24,797 bases of DNA from a virus, in IMG/VR virus record IMGVR_UViG_3300008220_000065, positions 1-24,797 of that record; one strand, written 5' to 3'. Under the pieces are notes generated by a model. The model was not told the origin of the DNA and ran no database searches. It worked only from the letters and a program-made list of their open reading frames with translations. The translations under genes and the position numbers were made by a program. Positions 1 to 3,734 of this stretch are shown here, piece after piece; within the stretch, counting starts at the first letter, position 1; each line of letters begins with the position of its first letter.

Positions 1-117
1 CTTCGACACAAGCTCTTTTACAAAAAGCTCCTGCTTTCGAGTTAGTTTTTTATGCTCAAGGGGAACACGCCTACTGATCTTCTTTGGTCGAGCGCACAAG
101 GCTTTGCTGTTATCCAT
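1..117 (-). CDS. terS: Terminase small subunit, N-terminal fragment (cut by window edge)
   Basis: The first 39 codons are visible and the rest lies outside the window. The segment is basic and then reads LTRKQELFVKELVSK, which resembles the conserved opening helix of the Terminase_2 family (pattern LTxKQxxFVxEY/L), where a helix-turn-helix follows. The small terminase subunit recognises the packaging site and loads DNA on the large subunit. The ATG at 117 is the only Met available in the fragment. It has no good Shine-Dalgarno. The gene is the first of a new transcription unit after a 267-nt noncoding region. The call rests on a short motif in a truncated protein, so another DNA-binding phage protein cannot be excluded. 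Confidence 0.6.
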   Translation of the reverse strand, partial: MDNSKALCARPKKISRRVPLEHKKLTRKQELFVKELVSK

Positions 118-123
118 TGCCGG

Positions 124-152
124 AGTTTATGTGGGCAGAAGGGCTTTGTCAA
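124..152 (-). promoter_or_regulatory. Candidate sigma70 promoter for the terminase gene
   Basis: On the minus strand a perfect TTGACA (147-152) is followed after 17 nt by TAAACT (124-129, four of six matches to TATAAT). The -10 box ends only 6 nt before the ATG at 117, so the message would be nearly leaderless if this promoter and start are both right. This is a pattern match only. Confidence 0.4.
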
Positions 153-177
153 AATATCCCTATATAGCTGTAGCCAG

Positions 178-228
178 CAAAAATAAAAAAAATAAAAAAC
201 GATTTCAAAACGCATAAACGGAATATCG
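178..228 (-). terminator. Possible weak hairpin plus long U-tract ending the small-gene operon
   Basis: Read on the minus strand, an imperfect stem (arms 221-228 and 200-206, one bulged base) is followed by a very long U-rich tract interrupted only by single A residues (178-199). The stem is short and the loop about 14 nt, so this may be just an A/T-rich element of the noncoding region. Confidence 0.25.
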
Positions 229-255
229 ATATTAAGCTTGTCTTGTTACTAAAAC

Positions 256-339
256 ATAACCGTGTAACCTTGCCGTAACCGCCAAAAGCCCCTTGGTTCG
301 TGGTCCCTAGACCATTGGTTACGCCGTTACGCCGGTTAC
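256..339. repeat. Two mirror-image triplets of a GGTTAC/GTAACC hexamer
   Basis: ATAACC (256), GTAACC (264) and GTAACC (275) lie on one side. GGTTAC (317), CGTTAC (325) and GGTTAC (334) lie on the other side in opposite orientation. Starts within each triplet are 8-11 nt apart, close to one helical turn, so bound proteins would sit on about the same face. Between them is a short dyad (TGGTC at 301-305, GACCA at 310-314). Likely roles are iteron-like origin sites or operators; the binding protein is unknown. Confidence 0.55.
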
Positions 340-384
340 GGCCATTTTTTTCAAAAATAAAAAAAAATATTTCTCCAGCCACAG

Positions 385-666
385 CTATATAGAGGGTTTT
401 ATGCAACCGATCCCGATACATTCCCCGTCGCAGAGGATTTCCCATTCGATGGAGGGTTCCACCTTGTGGAGGTTGAGGTAATGGGGTTTGAGTGTTTCGA
501 CGTAATCGGCAATTTTCTGGTTTATTTCTTCGGCGTCTTTGCCGTCGAGGATGACGCGGTATATGCGTGGTCCGACGTTTGCTGTGTTCCCAGGTGGTAC
601 GGTTAGTTTGACTAGGGCTGATGCTGTGATGGCGTCTTTGCCTTCGTGGGTGAATAATTTTTTCAT
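385..666 (-). CDS. Hypothetical 93-aa protein
   Basis: Not recognised. It is an acidic, soluble-looking protein with no membrane segment. A central stretch (YRVILDGKDAEEINQKI) suggests a small alpha/beta fold, and three Cys lie near the C-terminus (LCDGECIGIGC) without a clear paired zinc motif. The ATG at 666 overlaps the stop of the upstream 176-aa gene as ATGA, implying translational coupling. It is the last gene of a three-gene minus-strand run (1402 to 385), and its TAG stop lies inside the right arm of the inverted repeat bracketing the noncoding region. Confidence 0.6.
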   Translation of the reverse strand: MKKLFTHEGKDAITASALVKLTVPPGNTANVGPRIYRVILDGKDAEEINQKIADYVETLKPHYLNLHKVEPSIEWEILCDGECIGIGCIKPSI

Positions 667-675
667 TCTTCAGCC
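658..675 (-). repeat. 18-bp junction repeat, copy 1
   Basis: This is identical to 1185-1202. On the minus strand it contains the end of one gene and the start of the next (GGCTGAAGAATGAAAAAA, with the ATGA overlap). The two copies bracket the 176-aa zinc-finger gene exactly, so recombination between them would remove that gene and leave an intact junction. Confidence 0.8.
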
Positions 676-1193
676 GCCTCTTCCTGTAAAAGTTTCGTTT
701 TTTTACACTCTGAACAACTTAATTTAAGACTTTCCCGCTTAATCTCATCGTTATTTACAACGATAAAATTTCCGCAGTGGCAGCGACACACCCACCTAGT
801 TTGGGGTATTCGTTTTGTTGCTTTCTGTGTGTCTTTAAAATTACGCCCACCGCAAGTTGGACATCTTTTAGGTTGGGGGTTATAAGATTCCCATCGCCTA
901 GACCAAGGAATTGAATCATCATAGTCAGGCAAGTAAACGCCTAACACTCTAACCTGACCATACTTGGAGCCACTGTAATCTTTTAATTTCCTAGTGTTTC
1001 TTTCATTTGGGTGATACAAATTAACCAGATGCTCAAAACCATACGGCTGAATAAAAGTATCGCTTTCAATGCGTCCAGAGAACTTATCTAGCTCCGATTC
1101 AAACTCTGGTTTAGGCTTATGCAACGCAAGAGCCGCTTGCTTATTAATTGGCCGCCTACTTTCCGAAAGTTTTTGATGCAGAGTTTTTTTCAT
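663..1193 (-). CDS. Hypothetical 176-aa zinc-finger protein
   Basis: Function unknown. The N-terminal half is polar and Lys/Arg-rich. The C-terminal half (from about residue 112) has a zinc-binding Cys cluster: CPTCGG, then CRCHCG about 25 residues later, then CSEC about 20 residues on. This resembles a double zinc ribbon of the kind found in phage nucleic-acid-binding or HNH-like proteins. The region between (YGQVRVLGVYLPDY...RWESYNP) could fit a DNA-binding accessory domain. No catalytic HNH motif is seen. The start at 1193 overlaps the upstream stop as ATGA and its own stop overlaps the downstream start the same way. It lies exactly between two identical 18-bp junction repeats. Confidence 0.65.
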   Translation of the reverse strand: MKKTLHQKLSESRRPINKQAALALHKPKPEFESELDKFSGRIESDTFIQPYGFEHLVNLYHPNERNTRKLKDYSGSKYGQVRVLGVYLPDYDDSIPWSRRWESYNPQPKRCPTCGGRNFKDTQKATKRIPQTRWVCRCHCGNFIVVNNDEIKRESLKLSCSECKKTKLLQEEAAEE

Positions 1194-1202
1194 TCTTCAG
1201 CC
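1185..1202 (-). repeat. 18-bp junction repeat, copy 2
   Basis: Exact second copy of the sequence at 658-675, at the junction of the 70-aa and 176-aa genes. Both upstream proteins end in Ala-Glu-Glu and both downstream ones begin Met-Lys-Lys because of it. Confidence 0.8.
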
Positions 1203-1402
1203 TTCTCTGGCCCACGTCCAAATTCTGTCTCTTTTTCTTTTATAAGGATCATCCCACCCATATGCACCATAGCATCTGTCATGAGAAGGTCTTTGTCAGC
1301 GATCTGCACCTCATCTGTAATAAGGTCTTTCACCTCGTTGACACGCACAATTTCATATCCCTCTTTGACAGGGGGCATTGGGATCCATCTATATATTGTC
1401 AT
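1190..1402 (-). CDS. Hypothetical 70-aa protein
   Basis: Not recognised. It is small, slightly acidic and beta-prone (MTIYRWIPMPPVKEGYEIVR...), with no transmembrane segment. The reading frame is open to an ATG at 1441, but the start at 1402 is preferred because an AAGGAG sits 7 nt ahead of it and because the longer form would translate through the parS-like palindrome. It is the first gene of the three-gene group 1402-385, joined to the next by ATGA. Its leader begins just downstream of the parS match, so ParB bound there could affect its transcription. Confidence 0.6.
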   Translation of the reverse strand: MTIYRWIPMPPVKEGYEIVRVNEVKDLITDEVQIADKDLLMTDAMVHMGGMILIKEKETEFGRGPEKAEE

Positions 1403-1424
1403 TAGTTTGCTCCTTGGTAATAGA

Positions 1425-1440
1425 TGTTCCACGTGAAACA
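1425..1440. promoter_or_regulatory. parS: parS-like centromere site (ParB binding)
   Basis: TGTTCCACGTGAAACA matches the bacterial chromosomal parS consensus TGTTNCACGTGAAACA at every defined position. The dyad extends three further base pairs on each side (AGA and TCT, 1422-1443), giving a 22-bp palindrome with one mismatched pair. It lies in the 101-bp gap between two minus-strand genes, where a coding constraint is unlikely. Chromosomal ParB (Spo0J) loads at such sites as a CTP-dependent clamp. No parA or parB gene is visible here, so the host protein would have to act, unless one lies elsewhere in the genome. Confidence 0.75.
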
Positions 1441-1503
1441 TCTAGGTAGCTCAAAATATGAGCCACACACCATGGTAGCATACTCTATGTGGAAAGCTCT
1501 ACT

Positions 1504-1689
1504 CTATTTTTTGCGGCGCATCTTACTGAGCGTCTTCGCCAGATTTGCCTGTCGGCGGGTGGTGGGGTTTTTGGACTTCGCTGCCTTGTTGAGTTGTTTG
1601 GCAGAGATGGTTTTCTTGCCTTTCACGCCCAGCTTTTTCCGGAGCGCACCGGGATTTTTAATTGCTTTCTGTATCCACTTTTTAGCCAT
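1504..1689 (-). CDS. Small basic phage protein (61 aa)
   Basis: A very Lys/Arg-rich protein, starting MAKKWIQKAIKNPGALRKKL and ending KMRRKK. The pattern WIQKAIKxPGALRxxLxVK, then a Lys/Ala-rich middle and a C-terminal RRQANLAKTL, resembles a family of short basic proteins common in metagenomic phages. To my knowledge its function is unproven, though a nucleic-acid-binding or virion-associated role is plausible from charge. The ATG at 1689 is chosen over an upstream start because GAGG lies 10 nt before it and the family begins here. It overlaps the end of the lipase gene by 8 nt. Confidence 0.7.
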   Translation of the reverse strand: MAKKWIQKAIKNPGALRKKLGVKGKKTISAKQLNKAAKSKNPTTRRQANLAKTLSKMRRKK

Positions 1690-2461
1690 GTTTGCGTTTC
1701 CTCTTTTTGTTGCGTTTACGGCGGCGGTCAACCGCGACTTTCATCTCGGTGCCGTTGGCCGCGAGTGATGCTTTAAGACAGTCATTGCAGAAGGAAGTGA
1801 TCCTTTGGCAATAGCCCGTCATCATGTGATCTTCCACGCTGTCTTTTACAGACCAGTCCGCTACTTTAAGCTCCCTGGGAGGATTGATGTAGTCTTCCCC
1901 GGCGTTGGAAAACCAGAGTTGTCTCAGGTTTTTGCCACTGGAAGGTCGGTAGCCTACCCGGGGTATCCTGGCAACCACGTCACTGCCGTGTACGATGGAA
2001 TAAAAAGATTGCAAGTGATCCATGCGGCATTTTTTAAATTTCGAGAAGGTGTTGGGCTTGCCAAAAGCATAGAGGTGCAGATCGCTGAACTCCCGGCACA
2101 GGTGGGCCGAAACCTCGGCACAGGCACCCCCCAACGAGTGCCCGACGAGAATTGTTTTGTTGGCAGGGTTCAGTTCTTTACGGATGTCCTTCCAGACACC
2201 CTGTTGGGCGAGATAGAAACCGAGGTGGATCCACGCTTTTTTGACGGGGATAAAAAAGAAGAGGAGGTTGAAGGCCCAGTCCTTTTTCTCAGCGGTGCCT
2301 TTGAACACTACCCAGTCCTCACCCTTGTGGGGGTTGCGGAGCAGGAAAGCGGTGGTGGAAGTACGTTTGTTTTCAAATTTTTGTGCGCCGGGGATGGTGT
2401 CATCGTAGGCAGCTTGGGCAAGCTGGGCGGCGCGGGTTAGCAGTTCAATATTATGATCCAT
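1682..2461 (-). CDS. Class 3 lipase / alpha-beta hydrolase
   Basis: A 259-aa Lipase_3-type hydrolase. Residues 105-112 read LVGHSLGG, the nucleophile elbow with Ser109. Asp161 (in HGSDVVARIP) and His212 (in EDHMMTGY) complete the expected triad in the usual order and spacing. The opening (LLTRAAQLAQAAY) and the FKGT strand-turn at 53-56 also fit the family. It probably cleaves ester bonds of glycerolipids, and a role in host envelope disruption at lysis or lipid remodelling is inferred. No signal peptide is visible. The last 15 residues are extremely basic (RRRKRNKKRKRKHG), which could bind membranes or nucleic acid. The first ATG (2461) directly follows the U-tract of a terminator, and its only ribosome-site candidate is AGGG in the hairpin. 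Confidence 0.8.
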   Translation of the reverse strand: MDHNIELLTRAAQLAQAAYDDTIPGAQKFENKRTSTTAFLLRNPHKGEDWVVFKGTAEKKDWAFNLLFFFIPVKKAWIHLGFYLAQQGVWKDIRKELNPANKTILVGHSLGGACAEVSAHLCREFSDLHLYAFGKPNTFSKFKKCRMDHLQSFYSIVHGSDVVARIPRVGYRPSSGKNLRQLWFSNAGEDYINPPRELKVADWSVKDSVEDHMMTGYCQRITSFCNDCLKASLAANGTEMKVAVDRRRKRNKKRKRKHG

Positions 2462-2507
2462 AAAAAAAAACCCTGACTCAATATCTGGTAAGGATATCAA
2501 ATCAGGG
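2462..2507 (-). terminator. Strong rho-independent terminator ahead of the lipase gene
   Basis: On the minus strand a 15-bp stem (arms 2493-2507 and 2471-2485, 7-nt loop) with three G-U pairs is followed by nine U (2462-2470). The wobble pairs are compatible only with minus-strand RNA, matching the side of the U-tract. It would end the transcript of the 82-aa gene. The lipase ATG comes immediately after the last U, so lipase expression must depend on readthrough, antitermination or an unusual start. Confidence 0.85.
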
Positions 2508-2546
2508 TGATCCCTTCTAGGAGCTAGCTAGAATTCTTATTTAAGG

Positions 2547-2795
2547 TTAGCCAAAGCGCCGAACGCTGTCAACGTAATCAACCAGTTCGCGGACCATCTT
2601 CTCTGTATCGAGGGGGTTGTTGCGAAGTATCCGGCACACAGCATTGGTGTCATTGATTAGTTGCTGGGTGCGCAGTGCGTCATAAGCCCTGTCTTCTTCA
2701 TTCGGATCTTGCTCGGGTGGACTGAACGTGTCCACGCAAACGTCTTTCAGGTCTTTCTCCCATTCAGGAGTTTCGTCGTTGTGCCCTTGTTTCAT
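2547..2795 (-). CDS. Hypothetical 82-aa acidic protein
   Basis: Not recognised. It begins MKQGHNDETPEWEKDLKDV, is rich in Asp/Glu, and ends in a helical segment (EKMVRELVDYVDSVRRFG). The ATG at 2795 is chosen because GGGAG sits about 7 nt before it; a GTG or other start further up has no such site. It is a single-gene unit: its promoter would be in the divergent region 2796-2877 and a strong terminator follows its stop. Confidence 0.6.
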   Translation of the reverse strand: MKQGHNDETPEWEKDLKDVCVDTFSPPEQDPNEEDRAYDALRTQQLINDTNAVCRILRNNPLDTEKMVRELVDYVDSVRRFG

Positions 2796-2877
2796 GTGTG
2801 TCTCCCACTGTGAATAGCACGATTGTCCCATACCCAATGTGGAATGGCAATAAAAAATGTGCTATGGTAGCGCCAAT
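2796..2877. promoter_or_regulatory. Divergent promoter region with paired TGCTAT elements
   Basis: The inverted repeat ATAGCAC (2814-2820) / GTGCTAT (2859-2865) places an extended -10-like element facing each way: TGCTATTC for the minus-strand 82-aa gene and TGCTATGG for the plus-strand operon. The -35 boxes are poor on both sides. The plus-strand start point would be near 2875, only a few bases before the ATG at 2878. The arms could also be an operator shared by both units. Confidence 0.4.
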
Positions 2878-3000
2878 ATGTACATTACACTCTTTATGGT
2901 GTTTGTAATGGCCTTACACGTCAGCCTCTTGGTGTGGCTGGAAACAAGGAACCCGGGGAAGTTGCTGGAGGAAAGAGATGAAGAAACAGTATTCCTTTGA
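2878..3000 (+). CDS. 40-aa single-pass membrane peptide
   Basis: Begins MYITLFMVFVMALHVSLLVW, a hydrophobic helix spanning about residues 1-20, then a polar charged tail (ETRNPGKLLEERDEETVFL). No family is recognised. It may be a membrane-associated regulator or a small toxin-like or exclusion peptide; these are guesses from topology only. There is no convincing Shine-Dalgarno and the likely transcription start is only about 3 nt upstream, so translation may be leaderless. The next gene starts inside its last codons (at 2978). Confidence 0.4.
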   Translation: MYITLFMVFVMALHVSLLVWLETRNPGKLLEERDEETVFL

Positions 3001-3130
3001 AACAGTCGAAGCGGTGCGTTACGCTAGAAGAGTGGAGAAACGCTCAGTGGCGTGGATCGCGGCCCGTTTTGAAATACCCATCGACACAGTAAGGGACTGG
3101 TTATATCGTGGAACTAGACTGGAACAATGA
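2978..3130 (+). CDS. 50-aa helix-turn-helix DNA-binding protein
   Basis: Begins MKKQYSFETVEAVRYAR. The segment SVAWIAARFEIPIDTVRDWL (about residues 24-43) fits a homeodomain-like helix-turn-helix as in transposase N-termini and small terminase subunits: helix, short turn with Ile-Pro, recognition helix with conserved Trp. The GGAGG placed 6 nt before the ATG at 2978 is one of the best ribosome sites in the window. It overlaps its upstream and downstream neighbours, as expected for a compact operon. It could be a transcription factor for the divergent region; a packaging or recombination role is an alternative. Confidence 0.65.
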   Translation: MKKQYSFETVEAVRYARRVEKRSVAWIAARFEIPIDTVRDWLYRGTRLEQ

Positions 3131-3326
3131 GCCGTACCCTTACAAAGGGTATCGTTACAATTGCTCACGCTGTGAGCAAGAATTTGAGCTTGATGTTTTT
3201 CTAAGCAAGTTAATTGCCGAGGGCGACACAGAAGTGGAACTAGCCTTATGCCACGACTGCATGGAAAAGCTGTGTTCTCACCTCATGCTTCCCTTTTACG
3301 CTCCTGATTTTTTGAGCTGTCATTAA
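3108..3326 (+). CDS. 72-aa Cys-rich (zinc-finger-like) protein
   Basis: The GTG start at 3108 overlaps the helix-turn-helix gene by 23 nt. An AAGGGA lies about 11 nt before it, which is somewhat far. The protein carries CSRC (about residues 19-22) and CHDC (about 48-51), a spacing that fits a treble-clef or zinc-ribbon site, plus two further Cys. Function unknown. It is the last of the plus-strand trio. Its last 44 nt overlap head-on with the end of the minus-strand gene 3283-3462, so one of the two could be spurious. Confidence 0.5.
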   Translation: MELDWNNEPYPYKGYRYNCSRCEQEFELDVFLSKLIAEGDTEVELALCHDCMEKLCSHLMLPFYAPDFLSCH

Positions 3327-3462
3327 TATTCTTTTTTTCGTGCAGGAGTTCGGCCCATAGCTCGGCCTTTTTCAGGTCGCTGGCATGGGCCATGTTGGTT
3401 GTGGACAGGTCTTTCTGAAGTTTTTCAAGGGCTTGACGCAACCCTTGTTCGATTGCGCTCAT
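3283..3462 (-). CDS. Hypothetical 59-aa helical protein
   Basis: Not recognised. It begins MSAIEQGLRQALEKLQKDL and is predicted almost entirely helical with heptad-like leucines (GLRQALEKLQKDL, LKKAELWAELLHEKK), ending in a charged tail. Its ATG lies 2 nt after the stop of the ribbon-helix-helix gene, so it would be translated from the same message without its own clear ribosome site. It runs into the plus-strand trio tail to tail. A partner or modulator of the upstream regulator is possible but not shown. Confidence 0.5.
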   Translation of the reverse strand: MSAIEQGLRQALEKLQKDLSTTNMAHASDLKKAELWAELLHEKKNINDSSKNQERKREA

Positions 3463-3464
3463 AG

Positions 3465-3695
3465 CTAGACTGACATAGAGCGGGTAGGATTGTCAGGAAC
3501 AGTCTGTGGTTTGTTACGCGCAAGTTCGGCAGCTATGTACTCCTTGTCTTTGTCAGTTAGGTTCTGTTCTTTCCAGTAGTCAAAGATTATGCGTAGCTGG
3601 CCGGAGATTGTACGTCCTTCCACTTTGGCAATTATCTTGATTTCCTCGTAGATTTCCCGAGGAAGCAGCACTGATTTCCATTTATTAAGGTTCAT
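3465..3695 (-). CDS. Ribbon-helix-helix (Arc/CopG-like) regulator
   Basis: A 76-aa protein. The first 45 residues fit the ribbon-helix-helix pattern: a short basic strand (NKWKSVLLP), helix A (REIYEEIKIIAKVEG), the conserved turn with RTISGQ, and helix B (LRIIFDYWKEQ). The rest is a polar tail. Such proteins bind palindromic operators as pairs of dimers and often repress their own gene. A perfect GGAGG 6 nt before the ATG fixes the start. Just upstream is a dyad overlapping a consensus TATAAT box, fitting autoregulation. Confidence 0.7.
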   Translation of the reverse strand: MNLNKWKSVLLPREIYEEIKIIAKVEGRTISGQLRIIFDYWKEQNLTDKDKEYIAAELARNKPQTVPDNPTRSMSV

Positions 3696-3706
3696 GTTTA
3701 TCCTCC

Positions 3707-3722
3707 ATAATCTGCGATTATA
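3707..3722 (-). promoter_or_regulatory. Promoter -10 with dyad operator for the RHH gene
   Basis: On the minus strand TATAAT (3717-3722) is an exact -10 box; the -35 is weak. A dyad ATAATC (3707-3712), TGC, GATTAT (3716-3721) covers the -10 and start region and ends beside the GGAGG. This would suit repression by the ribbon-helix-helix protein encoded next to it. Confidence 0.45.
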
Positions 3723-3734
3723 TCGGACAATATC

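Larger units (their letters stand above)
160..392. repeat. Inverted repeat bracketing the noncoding region
   Basis: The 12-mer CTATATAGCTGT at 160-171 recurs inverted as ACAGCTATATAG at 381-392. The match continues imperfectly outward with GGG near both ends. The right arm contains the stop codon of the 93-aa gene. Between the arms are about 210 bp with no convincing gene, two long A/T tracts (about 178-199 and 344-371) just inside the arms, and a central cluster of GGTTAC-like hexamers. Such symmetry fits a replication origin or a regulatory region. Confidence 0.6.

Noticed and set aside
149-445. 98-aa minus-strand frame across the noncoding region
   Set aside because: It has low-complexity Phe/Ile/Lys content from A/T tracts, overlaps the 93-aa gene, and crosses the repeats; no ribosome site.
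1403-1441. Upstream ATG extension of the 70-aa gene (MFHVEHLLPR...)
   Set aside because: It arises from the parS-like palindrome; the ATG at 1402 has a good AAGGAG and fits better.
1805-2440. 211-aa plus-strand frame
   Set aside because: Antisense shadow of the lipase gene, which has a clear catalytic triad.
2462-2500. TTG extension of the lipase (13 extra residues)
   Set aside because: It would translate the terminator stem and U-tract into Ser/Gly/Phe-Phe-Phe; family homology begins at the ATG 2461. Kept only as an alternative.
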